Positions 1-6,770 of a DNA stretch of 10,102 nucleotides are shown one piece after another. Source of the stretch: JAZRUY01 sp045598845 (GTDB lineage Bacteria; Verrucomicrobiota; Lentisphaeria; Victivallales; Victivallaceae); contig JAZRUY010000055.1 in assembly GCA_045598845.1 (NCBI GenBank), positions 1 to 10,102 of the forward strand, given 5' to 3'. The notes beneath the pieces were generated by a model, which saw only the letters and a program-made list of their open reading frames with translations, was not told the origin of the DNA and made no database searches. The translations under genes were made by a program, and so were the position numbers. How positions within the stretch are numbered: the first letter of the stretch is position 1; the number at the start of each line of letters is the position of its first letter.

Positions 1-20
1 TAACACCCGTCCGACTTCGC

Positions 21-51
21 CGGTTTTTGCGCCGTACAGGCGCAAAAACCG
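21..51. repeat. Perfect 12-bp inverted repeat (hairpin 1 of repeat copy A)
   Basis: CGGTTTTTGCGC at 21-32 pairs perfectly with GCGCAAAAACCG at 40-51 around a 7-nt loop. The corresponding place in copy B (about 312-341) keeps the right arm exactly but has a degraded left arm. There is no T-run directly after the stem, so it is not a standard terminator on the + strand. Confidence 0.85.
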
Positions 52-65
52 AGGCTACGTCGTGA

Positions 66-106
66 TGACTTTCCGGCTCAAAATTGTTTTTGAAGCCGGA
101 AAGTCA
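66..106. repeat. Long imperfect hairpin (hairpin 2 of repeat copy A)
   Basis: TGACTTTCCGGCTCAAAA (66-83) pairs with TTTTGAAGCCGGAAAGTCA (88-106), with one bulged base and a short loop. The outer 13 bp are shared with the palindrome at 356-383; the inner CAAAA/TTTTG extension is specific to this copy. Confidence 0.85.
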
Positions 107-176
107 CGGTCAGTCGTGACGGCAGTCCTGTTGAGTGTTACGGATGACGGAGCCGCGCTCCCGTTTGGCCGGGAAG

Positions 177-292
177 TGTTAAAAGAAAGTTGCAGTTCAG
201 GCTTTCGCTGATATGGCGGCGGCGCCGCTCCCGTGCCAAGTAACGGAATTTTGTCGAAAAAATAAAAAACAAGTAATGGAGTTTTGTGACGG
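177..292. repeat. AT-rich linker between repeat copies A and B
   Basis: This stretch joins the GC-rich end of copy A to the start of copy B. It contains AAGTAACGGAATTTTGTCGA followed by a run of A and then ACAAGTAATGGAGTTTTGTG. Very similar linkers follow the GC-rich block in the other copies (about 451-500 and 2930-2975). It therefore belongs to the repeat unit, which spans 292 bp from the start of copy A to the start of copy B. A short GC-rich patch at about 209-235 is not shared with the other copies. I see no gene. Confidence 0.6.
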
Positions 293-500
293 TAACACCC
301 GTCCGACTTCGCCGTTTTTTTGCACGGATGCGCAAAAACCGAGGCTACGTCGTGATGACTTTCCGGCTGCAGCCGGAAAGTCACCGGTCAGTCGTGGCGC
401 TGGTCTTGTTGAGTGTTACGGATGACGGGGCCGCGCATCCGTTTGGCCGGGGAAGTAAGAGAGATTTGTCAAAAAAATAAAAAACAAGTAACAGAATTGC
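293..500. repeat. Interspersed mosaic repeat, copy B
   Basis: This is a direct-orientation copy of the unit starting at base 1. TAACACCCGTCCGACTTCGC is at 293-312, a first hairpin position with a degraded left arm at about 312-341, and AGGCTACGTCGTGATGACTT at 342-361. The perfect palindrome 356-383 follows, then the GC-rich block with GAGTGTTACGGATGACGG (411-428), then the AT-rich linker to about 500. It differs from copy A mostly inside hairpin arms and loops. Confidence 0.85.
356..383. repeat. Perfect 28-bp palindrome in repeat copy B
   Basis: The arm TGACTTTCCGGCTG (356-369) is followed directly by its exact reverse complement (370-383), with no spacer. As RNA it would need to open a few central pairs to form a loop; as DNA it is a perfect twofold-symmetric site. 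It corresponds to hairpin 66-106 with the inner insertion removed. Confidence 0.9.
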
Positions 501-545
501 GGGGGTAATAATACCAACCGGGATAGATCGTTTTTTGTTTGGTCG

Positions 546-630
546 AGTAATATGTCCTGATGAATTGTAACACCTGTCCGGTTTCACCTTTTTTCCGATC
601 AAGTAATATGTCCTGATGAATTGTAACACC
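546..630. repeat. 29-bp direct repeat, two copies 56 bp apart, with a diverged third copy at 2635
   Basis: A 29-nt unit beginning AGTAATATGTCCTGATGAAT and ending GTAACACC occurs at 546-574 and again, identical, at 602-630. A diverged version starts AGTAACATGTCTTGATAAAT at 2635, directly after the terminator of the second gene. Each copy joins into the CACC(C/T)G start of the larger repeat family, so this looks like an alternative left edge of that unit. There are only two perfect copies with a 27-nt spacer, which is not CRISPR-like. Confidence 0.85.
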
Positions 631-667
631 CGGATTTTTTTGCAAAATAATTAAAAAGTTACTTCAC

Positions 668-695
668 TTTACACAAAATTTTGTCACATTATAAT
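668..695 (+). promoter_or_regulatory. Candidate sigma70-type promoter (TTTACA-16 bp-TATAAT)
   Basis: TTTACA at 668-673 is separated by 16 bp from a perfect TATAAT at 690-695. Transcription would start near 702, at the beginning of a CCGGC...GCCGG stem. The nearest downstream gene starts at 1243, so either the leader is about 540 nt, a short RNA is made, or the promoter has lost its original gene. The -10 and the following ~32 bp recur at 2084-2125. Confidence 0.5.
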
Positions 696-728
696 ATGTT
701 CCGGCCGGAGATTGAGTGCCGGCGGGGC
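688..728 (+). repeat. Shared -10/leader module, copy 1
   Basis: ATTATAATATGTTCCGG followed by CCGGAG (688-710) is identical to 2084-2106. After two single-base differences (A/G at 711 and 715) the match continues through GTGCCGGCGGGG. The part after the -10 box can fold through CCGGC (701-705) with GCCGG (718-722). The other copy lies about 40 nt upstream of the ATG at 2162. Confidence 0.85.
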
Positions 729-1242
729 GGTGGAGCAGAGGTTTTACTTTCCGGTTGTTTTTGGTTTTTTTTCAAAAAGACGGAAAATGTCCGGCGCGGG
801 GAGACGCAAACAGGAAATTATGGAAGAAAAAACGGAAAATTTTCCGGAACGGTGAAATGCGGCGGCGTGAAACGGAATATAACAATATAGAATATCAGGG
901 AGGGTGTGCCCGGACCGGCTTTTGAAAATCCGGCGGAACGGAATAATTTTTATAATTTTTTGTTCCGGCAGGTGTCGGAAAACGGCGGCGGCCGCGTTTG
1001 TTAAGCAGAGTCTATCCAAGGAAAGAAAATCTTTTTTCAAAAAACGGAACGGGGGGAGAGTTTTTTCGCAATGTCATCAGCGGTTATATATTTTATATAT
1101 AAAATGAAGAATTTTGAAGAAATCTTTTTCAGGTGGACATTCTACGGGCACTCACTGTGTGTATGATATGATAACGGCAAGGACAAAAACGGAAAATCAA
1201 TTGCGGAAACAGATATAAAAAACAAGAAAGGAGAACGGATAC
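729..1242. other. Gene-free stretch upstream of the sigma-like gene
   Basis: I find no supportable gene here. The open frames on both strands lack ribosome binding sites and recognisable protein. Visible structure is a perfect palindrome TTTTATATATAAAA at about 1091-1104 and a very AT-rich patch around it. A TGATATGAT extended -10-like string at 1164-1172 has no good -35. AAAGGAG at 1227-1233 serves the ATG at 1243. Promoters for the downstream gene could be the one at 668-695, the 1164-1172 element, or both. Confidence 0.5.
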
Positions 1243-2013
1243 ATGGCGAAGCAAAAGAAACTGACCGGCGGGGCGGAAGCGGAGAAGTTTACCGGGGACG
1301 GAAAAAGCCGCGGCGGCGCGCCGCGTCCTGAAAAAACAAACGGGGAAAACCCGGGGAAGGCGGTATTCATGGCGGATAGTAAAAAGATAAACATTCATAC
1401 CGCTGAAGAAGTGGAGAAGTTTCTCGAAGACGGTAAAATCCGCGGCGCTGTGCGGAGCGCGCTGTGCGGAGATAAATATCAGATTTTCGATGAGGTGCTG
1501 AATGAAACGGCGCTGAAATACTGGCGGGGAGAATACGGGAAGACCTGCGCGGGAAAGGCTGGACGGGGCAAACCGGCGCTGACGCTGGAAACGTGGGCGT
1601 ACTGGACCGCGCGGAGCATCCGCGCCAACCTGCTCAAGAAACTGTACGGGATCGGTAAGAAAGACCGCGACGGCAATCCCGCCCCCCGGATAGACTTTTA
1701 TCCCGGCGGCGGCGACAAGTACGAATGCAACGGCAGGGGACATCACAATCCGCTGATGATTTATCAGGCGCGGGGATACGATGAGGCGGAGCGGGAAGAG
1801 GCGCGGTTTGTCATTTACGGAACGCTGGAAGCGCTCCGGAAAACCGGGATCAGCGAACGGAACCTCTGCCTGTTCGAGGATTACGTTATCAACGGCATGG
1901 ACGCCGCCTTGCTGGCGGGGGAATACGGAGTAAGGGTGAATCAGGTAAGTCTCTGCAAGAACCGCATACTGCCGAAATTCCGGGAAATAGCGCGGCGGCT
2001 GGGAGCCGCCTGA
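1243..2013 (+). CDS. Probable divergent ECF-type RNA polymerase sigma factor
   Basis: A 256-residue protein. The C-terminal third (about 185-253) looks like sigma region 4: a leading helix EALRKTGISERNLCLFEDYV, then a helix-turn-helix AALLAGEYGVRVNQVSLCKN (221-240) and a basic tail LPKFREIARRL. The VNQV...K.R pattern is typical of the recognition helix in ECF-type sigma factors of PVC bacteria. Residues about 78-135 (FDEVLNETALKYW, then TWAYWTARSIRANLLKK) are compatible with region 2 but diverged, and a Gly/His-rich linker (about 140-172) separates the two. The ATG is preceded by AAAGGAG with a 9-nt gap. Residues 1-26 and 43-69 are an imperfect duplication (MA..KK...EKF..DGK.RG), so M43 (ATG at 1369) is an alternative start. 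Such a factor would direct core RNA polymerase to particular promoters; its targets are not shown. An unrelated HTH protein is the alternative. Confidence 0.6.
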   Translation: MAKQKKLTGGAEAEKFTGDGKSRGGAPRPEKTNGENPGKAVFMADSKKINIHTAEEVEKFLEDGKIRGAVRSALCGDKYQIFDEVLNETALKYWRGEYGKTCAGKAGRGKPALTLETWAYWTARSIRANLLKKLYGIGKKDRDGNPAPRIDFYPGGGDKYECNGRGHHNPLMIYQARGYDEAEREEARFVIYGTLEALRKTGISERNLCLFEDYVINGMDAALLAGEYGVRVNQVSLCKNRILPKFREIARRLGAA

Positions 2014-2083
2014 GGAATACAGAATATGAAAATACAGTATATTTTTGCGGTATGCGGGGTGATGAAATGCTGCCGGAGTTCAT

Positions 2084-2125
2084 ATTATAATATGTTCCGG
2101 CCGGAGGTTGGGTGCCGGCGGGGGC
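2084..2125 (+). promoter_or_regulatory. Shared -10/leader module, copy 2; candidate promoter of the 2162 gene
   Basis: This is the second copy of the module at 688-728, with a perfect TATAAT at 2086-2091. I see no good -35 at 16-18 bp (the region reads ATGAAATG). It may therefore use an activator, an alternative sigma factor, or act only weakly with the housekeeping factor. The conserved bases downstream of the -10 would form the first ~25 nt of the transcript, ending shortly before the ribosome binding site at 2151. Confidence 0.5.
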
Positions 2126-2161
2126 AAAAATAAAAACAACCAAATTATAAGGAGAAGAGAA

Positions 2162-2569
2162 ATGTACGATTACAATGATTATGTCAAGTATCTGATTAAC
2201 TGCGGTAACGGAGGCAGAGGCATCATCGGAAACGTTCTGGACAGCTATCTCAGCATCCTGGCGGACCGCCGCCGTTCGCTCAATGTGGAGTTCATGTTGC
2301 GGATAACCGGATTCAACACTGCTGATGTCACCGGTCTGACCGACGGCGAACTGACCGCCGTTTACAAGGCTCTGGGGGATTACCGCGAACTGTTAAACGG
2401 CGGCGATGTGAATAAGTTGATCGAGTTTGCCGACGAGCACCGCCTCGATGCGTTTATGCTGCCCGCTCCGGCTTCGGTCGACAGTATGCGCACTTATCTA
2501 AAACGCTATATGGAATTTCGATTCAGCAAAAAATGCACCCCGCCTCCCGCGGTTTCCACCGTTGCCTGA
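2162..2569 (+). CDS. Hypothetical protein, 135 residues
   Basis: I do not recognise this protein. It begins MYDYNDYVKYLINCGNGGRG and is mostly predicted helix with mixed charge: LDSYLSILADRRRSLNVEFM, then LTAVYKALGDYRELLNGGDV and KLIEFADEHRLDAF. It ends in a short Pro-rich tail (CTPPPAVSTVA). There is no signal peptide or membrane segment, so it is probably cytoplasmic. The ATG is chosen because GGAG at 2151-2154 sits 7 nt upstream; an in-frame TTG at 2108 lies inside the promoter/leader module and is unlikely. It follows the sigma-like gene after about 150 bp with its own candidate promoter, and a strong terminator closes it 26 nt after the stop. A functional link to the sigma-like protein is suggested only by proximity and the shared promoter module. 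Confidence 0.75.
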   Translation: MYDYNDYVKYLINCGNGGRGIIGNVLDSYLSILADRRRSLNVEFMLRITGFNTADVTGLTDGELTAVYKALGDYRELLNGGDVNKLIEFADEHRLDAFMLPAPASVDSMRTYLKRYMEFRFSKKCTPPPAVSTVA

Positions 2570-2594
2570 CCGGTACCGGCGGTACGGGGAGCAT

Positions 2595-2627
2595 GGAACG
2601 CGGTGTAAACTCCGCGTTCCTTTTTTT
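2595..2627 (+). terminator. Rho-independent terminator after the 2162 gene
   Basis: GGAACGCGG (2595-2603) pairs perfectly with CCGCGTTCC (2612-2620) around an 8-nt loop, followed by seven T (2621-2627). It ends the accessory two-gene region just before the repeat family resumes. Confidence 0.9.
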
Positions 2628-2774
2628 CGGTCGAGTAACATGTCTTGATAAATGGCAATACCCGGCCGAAAACAATAAGTAATAGAATTTTTTGGTAATA
2701 ACACCCGTCCGCCGTTGTCTTTTTTCGCACCATTTTCATAGGAACTATCCGCCTTCGCCAAGGCTGCGGCGGGA

Positions 2775-2802
2775 TGATTTTTCCGGCAAAGCCGAAAAAT
2801 CA
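2775..2802. repeat. Hairpin in repeat copy C, first module
   Basis: TGATTTTTCCGGC (2775-2787) pairs with GCCGAAAAATCA (2791-2802), with one bulge and a 3-nt loop. Compared with 356-383, the outer pair C-G has become T-A on both arms (TGAC/GTCA to TGAT/ATCA), which preserves pairing. Confidence 0.8.
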
Positions 2803-2813
2803 CTATGGCGTGA

Positions 2814-2852
2814 TGACTTTCCGGTCCGAAATTTTTCGGAACCGAAAAGTCA
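2814..2852. repeat. Hairpin in repeat copy C, second module
   Basis: TGACTTTCCGGTCCGAA (2814-2830) pairs with TTCGGAACCGAAAAGTCA (2835-2852), with a bulge, one mismatch and a short T-rich loop. The inner half of both arms differs from the other copies yet still pairs. Confidence 0.8.
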
Positions 2853-2930
2853 GGAATTTGTCGTGACGCTGGTCTTGTTGAGTGTTACGGATGACGGGAC
2901 CGCGCATCCGTTGGTCGGGAAGTAAGAGAA

Positions 2931-3055
2931 TTTTGTTAAAACGCTGAAAAACAAGTAACAAAGTCTTGTTACGGTAACATCACGGCCGGTCGTGACGCTG
3001 CTCCTGTTGAGTGTTACGGACGACGGAGCCGCGCTCCCGTTTGTTTAGTAAGTAA
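2931..3055. repeat. Linker plus mosaic repeat copy D (partial)
   Basis: An AT-rich linker (AAAACAAGTAACAAAGTC and GTTACGGTAACATCACGG) leads straight into the GC-rich block at about 2989-3050. That block carries GAGTGTTACGGACGACGG (3009-3026) and CCGCGCTCCCGTTTG. The hairpin modules are missing from this copy, so the family can be present as the GC-rich block alone. Confidence 0.8.
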
Positions 3056-3251
3056 TAAAGTTTTGTCAGAAGATAAAAACAGTTTTTTTTGACCTTGTTT
3101 CAGTTTCCGGTTTTATTTTTCAATGATTTCGGTCATATTACCGTATATTCCGGACGGAATTCCCCGGACGGGTGAAAGTTTTCCGTTCCGGAAGTAATAT
3201 TATACCGTAAAGAGTCTCTGGGAACATCCGCCGGCGCGTCCGGTTTCAATG
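3056..3251. other. Non-coding gap between the repeats and the tig promoter
   Basis: AT-rich with no supportable gene. It contains a small perfect inverted repeat, ATTCCG-GA-CGGAAT, at 3147-3160. The preceding TATATTCCGGACGG loosely resembles the TATAATATGTTCCGGCCGG modules at 688 and 2084. TTGACC at 3089-3094 has only a poor -10 downstream. Confidence 0.4.
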
Positions 3252-3280
3252 TTGAAAAAAAGGCGGCGCTGAACTATATT
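3252..3280 (+). promoter_or_regulatory. Probable sigma70-type promoter of tig
   Basis: TTGAAA (3252-3257) is separated by exactly 17 bp from TATATT (3275-3280). The predicted start near 3286-3288 gives tig a leader of about 85 nt. It is the best-formed promoter in the window and the only good candidate close upstream of tig. Confidence 0.6.
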
Positions 3281-3372
3281 AACAGGATATATATGCCGGT
3301 CGTTGCCAACCGCGGCGGCGGAGAAGATGAAAAACGCCGCACCGCGGCAATGCTAAATGAAAGGTCGAAAAG

Positions 3373-4674
3373 ATGGGATTCAGTGATGCCTTGAAAATGG
3401 AGATCCGCAATGCGGGAGTTTGCCGCGAAGAGATAGATTTCACCGTGTCCGAAGCGGATATGAAGGCGGAGACCGCCGCGGTCTGCGCCGAATTCGCCGG
3501 AGCGGCGGCGCTGCCGGGCTTCCGTCAGGGGCATGCGCCGGCCGGAATGGTGCGCCGCAAGTTCGCCGCCCAGATTCAGGAGGAACTGGAGCGCCGGGTG
3601 CTGCAGGCCGCTTTCGAGAAAATATCCGGGGACGATAAAAAGGACATCCTTTCCTGCAATCTCAGCGGCAAAACCGAGATTTTCCCCGACCGCGAGGCGA
3701 AATTCACGCTGGCGACGGATCTGGCGCCGGAATTCGAAACCGGCGACTACGGCGCGATCAAACTCGATGCCGAGCGCGAGGCGGTGACCGACGAGGAGGT
3801 GGACAAGCGGGCGGATTATTTCCGCACCATGTACGGCAATTACGCCGACACCGATACTCCGGCGGTGAAGGACGACATGCTGAAAGTGAGCTACACCAGC
3901 GATTTCACCCCGGCGGAGGACGCCGCGGCGGCGGTGAAGCATCAGGCGGCCGCCGAAGACACTTATATCTGGCTTTCCGAGCCGGAGAACATCCCCGGCT
4001 GCATCGCCGCCCTGACCGGAGCGGAAAAGGGCAGGGAATATAAATTCACCGCCGAATATCCGGCCGGTTACCGCGAGGCCGCCCTGGCCGGTGTGAAGGT
4101 GAACTACACCGTCAAGGTCGGCGCGGTGCAGCGGCGCAAGGCGCTGACCGACGAAGAGCTGATTGCCAAACTCGGCGTCAAATCGGCGGAGGAATTCAAG
4201 AATCAGCTGCGCGGCTCGCTGGAACAGGAGAAACTAGCCAAGTACAACGAGGAGTGCGCGAAGCAGTACTATGAGAAACTGGACGCGCAGGTGCCGCAGT
4301 TCGATTTCCCCGAGGCGGTGACGGCGGCGGAGACTCAGCGCGAACTGCAGCGGCTGGCCAACAGCACGGTGAAGAACGAGGCCGATGCGGAGCAGTTCAA
4401 GAAAGATATCGAAAAACACCGCGCCGAAGCGGCGGAAGCGGCGAAAAAATCGCTGCGCCGGATGTTCATTCTGCGCAAACTGGCCAGACTGGAGAAGATC
4501 GAACTCAAGCGGGAGGAAGTCGACGCCCAGGTGGCGATGCTGGGAAGTTACTACGGGCAGAAGCCGAAGGCTTTCCGCGATATGCTGGAGAAGTCCGGCG
4601 GCATGGAAGAACTGGAACTGGACATACTGAACAATAAAGTGCTGCGTCATCTGGTGGAAAAAGCCGCCAAGTGA
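3373..4674 (+). CDS. tig: Trigger factor (ribosome-associated chaperone)
   Basis: A 433-residue protein of normal trigger factor length. The ribosome-binding domain carries the signature GFRQGHAP (residues 49-56), which contacts the ribosomal exit-tunnel rim, followed by a basic stretch MVRRKF. A prolyl-isomerase (FKBP-like) domain lies at about 150-250 and contains IPGCIAALTGAEKGREYKF (from about 207). A long helical C-terminal domain (about 260-433), rich in Lys, Glu and Ala, forms the arms that hold nascent chains. The ATG at 3373 has AAAGG at 3360-3364; M9 (3397) is a possible but less supported start. It lies directly upstream of clpP-clpX, as in many bacteria, but a terminator separates it from clpP, so at least part of its transcription stops before the protease genes. 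Confidence 0.97.
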   Translation: MGFSDALKMEIRNAGVCREEIDFTVSEADMKAETAAVCAEFAGAAALPGFRQGHAPAGMVRRKFAAQIQEELERRVLQAAFEKISGDDKKDILSCNLSGKTEIFPDREAKFTLATDLAPEFETGDYGAIKLDAEREAVTDEEVDKRADYFRTMYGNYADTDTPAVKDDMLKVSYTSDFTPAEDAAAAVKHQAAAEDTYIWLSEPENIPGCIAALTGAEKGREYKFTAEYPAGYREAALAGVKVNYTVKVGAVQRRKALTDEELIAKLGVKSAEEFKNQLRGSLEQEKLAKYNEECAKQYYEKLDAQVPQFDFPEAVTAAETQRELQRLANSTVKNEADAEQFKKDIEKHRAEAAEAAKKSLRRMFILRKLARLEKIELKREEVDAQVAMLGSYYGQKPKAFRDMLEKSGGMEELELDILNNKVLRHLVEKAAK

Positions 4675-4695
4675 CGGCGCGTACCGGACCGGTGA

Positions 4696-4748
4696 CAGGC
4701 AGCGGCAGACGGCGCCGTCGGGCGCCGCGGGCGGCTGCCTGATTTTTT
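4696..4748 (+). terminator. Terminator between tig and clpP
   Basis: CAGGCAGC (4696-4703) pairs with GCTGCCTG (4734-4741), followed by ATTTTTT (4742-4748). The 30-nt interior is GC-rich and self-complementary (GACGGCGCCGTC and GGCGCC), so it can extend into a branched or longer structure. No convincing promoter is visible between here and the clpP start, so clpP may depend on partial read-through. Confidence 0.7.
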
Positions 4749-4834
4749 CGGAAGCGGTGACCGCGGCGGAAAACGGAACTCCGGCTTACAGGGTTTTAAA
4801 TTCACACAACTTCGAAGGAAAAGAAAGGGAAAAC

Positions 4835-5447
<613 letters not shown>

Positions 5448-5458
<11 letters not shown>

Positions 5459-6767
5459 GGACGGCGGCCGGCCGGTATGTATTTTCTGCGGAGAGCGTAA
5501 GACCGGCCGCGACCGGAAAAAGTTCTTTTCCGGCATATACGACGGGTTTGCGGTGTGCTCGGAATGTCTGCGCAACGGCAGCCGGTTTCTGGCGGAACTC
5601 GAGCGCAGGCGCGGCGTCGCCCCGGAAAATTCCGCCTCGCCGGCGGAGAAGATGAACATCCCGTCGCCGGAAGAAATCAAGCGCGGACTGGACAAATATG
5701 TGATCGGGCAGGAGCAGGCCAAGCGGGTGCTGGCCGTGGCGGTGCGCAATCACTACAAGCGGCTGCAGACCAGGGCGGCCGGGGGCGGAAGCGGCAGGTA
5801 TGACGATGTGGAGCTGGACAAAAGCAATGTGCTGCTTCTCGGCCCCACCGGCTGCGGCAAAACCCTGCTGGCCAGAACGCTGGCCCGGATGCTGGATGTG
5901 CCGTTCGCCATCTGCGACGCCACCACGCTGACCGAGGCCGGATATGTGGGGGAGGACGTGGAGAATATCCTGCTCCGGCTGTATCAGGCCGCCGACGGGG
6001 ATATCGCGCGGACGCAGATCGGCATCATCTATATCAATGAAATCGACAAGATCGCCCGCAAGACCGAAAACGTATCCATCACCCGCGATGTGTCGGGGGA
6101 GGGAGTGCAGCAGGCGCTGCTGAAGATACTGGAAGGCACCGTGGCCGGCGTGCCGCCGCAGGGCGGGCGCAAGCATCCGCAGATGGAAATGCTGAAAATC
6201 GACACCTCCAATATCCTGTTTATCTGCGGCGGCGCCTTTGTGGGACTCGACAACGTGATCCGGCGCCGTACCGGCCGGCATACGCTGGGTTTCGGCGAGG
6301 ACGGCGAAGCCGCCGGGGCAAGCGATGACGAAGTGCGCCGCAATCCTTACGCGCTCTGCGAGCCGGAAGATCTGATCCGCTACGGGCTGATTCCGGAATT
6401 CGTCGGGAGAATGCCGGTGGTAACCACGCTGGATCCGCTCACCGAAGAGGAATTGACGCGGGTGCTGACCGAACCGAAGAACGCGCTGGTCAAGCAGTAC
6501 AGGAAACTGCTCGACATGGAGAACATGGAACTGGACTTCACTGACGACGCGCTGACCGCGCTGGCGGAAAAAGCGGTTGAGCGGGGAACCGGCGCGCGCG
6601 GACTGCGGGCCATACTCGAGGAGATCATGACCGGGGTGATGTACGACGCGCCGTCGATGAAAGACGTGAGCGGATGTCTGGTGGACGGCGCGGCGGTGCG
6701 CGGGGAAAAACCGGTCAAACTGATAAAGGCGAAGCGGAAATCCGCGGAGACAGGACAAAAACGGTAA
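5448..6767 (+). CDS. clpX: ClpX, AAA+ unfoldase of the ClpXP protease
   Basis: A 439-residue hexameric ATPase that recognises, unfolds and threads proteins into ClpP. Domains in order are a zinc-binding domain (C11, C14, C37, C40), Walker A GPTGCGKT (132-139), pore loop GYVG (165-168) and a Walker B region IIYINEIDKIA (193-203). They are followed by the RKH loop at 241-243, an IGF-like loop LGF (280-282) in the position that docks on ClpP, Arg finger R321 in EFVGRMPVV, and sensor 2 R384 in GARGLR. The notable change is Asn197 in Walker B where ClpX normally has Asp (IDE to INE); the catalytic Glu198 is kept. Walker A has Cys in place of the common Ser. GGAGAG at 5438-5443 precedes the ATG, which overlaps clpP by 11 nt. 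All other motifs look intact, so this is a bona fide ClpX with one odd residue. Confidence 0.98.
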
Positions 6768-6770
6768 AGT

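Larger units (their letters stand above)
1..176. repeat. Interspersed mosaic repeat, copy A (cut by window edge)
   Basis: First visible copy of a repeat family built from ordered modules. They are TAACACCCGTCCGACTTCGC at 1-20, a first hairpin at 21-51, AGGCTACGTCGTGATGACTT leading into a second hairpin at 66-106, and a GC-rich block at about 109-174 containing GAGTGTTACGGATGACGG and CCGCGCTCCCGTTTGGCC. The same order recurs from 293. I see no convincing gene on either strand. Open frames across it lack ribosome binding sites and are interrupted by indels between copies. Function is unknown; a REP/MITE-like non-coding element is the simplest reading. Confidence 0.85.
2635..2930. repeat. Interspersed mosaic repeat, copy C (rearranged)
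   Basis: It opens with a diverged copy of the 29-bp unit (2635-2663), then AAGTAATAGAATTTTTTGGT, then TAACACCCGTCC at 2699-2710. The hairpin-bearing module is present twice in tandem. The first copy is AGGCTGCGGCGGGATGATTT with hairpin 2775-2802; the second is GGCGTGATGACTTTCCGG with hairpin 2814-2852. The GC-rich block follows with GAGTGTTACGGATGACGG (2880-2897) and CCGCGCATCCG. It has the same orientation as copies A and B. I see no gene. Confidence 0.8.

Noticed and set aside
55..629. Minus-strand frames over the repeats sharing a LLVFYFFDK string
   Set aside because: The shared peptide follows from the nucleotide repeat. Copies carry indels and there is no ribosome binding site, so it is not a protein family.
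546..630. Possible CRISPR array
   Set aside because: Only two identical 29-nt units with one 27-nt spacer; a third diverged copy is 2 kb away, and there are no cas genes. It is part of the mosaic repeat.
1129..1746. 205-codon minus-strand frame opposite the sigma-like gene
   Set aside because: Low-complexity Arg/Phe/Ala-rich shadow; the + strand frame has a strong ribosome binding site and an HTH.
2108..2161. TTG start extending the 2162 gene
   Set aside because: It lies inside the promoter/leader module, while the ATG at 2162 has GGAG 7 nt upstream.
3293..3394. 33-codon upstream frame overlapping the tig start (MPVVANRGGG...)
   Set aside because: With the promoter at 3252-3280 the transcript would start about 6 nt before this ATG, cutting off any ribosome binding site. 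No conserved feature supports it, though a leaderless peptide cannot be excluded.
4757..4834. GTG start extending ClpP by 26 residues
   Set aside because: No ribosome binding site near it and the extension is not ClpP-like. The ATG at 4835 has a good site and the expected N-terminus.
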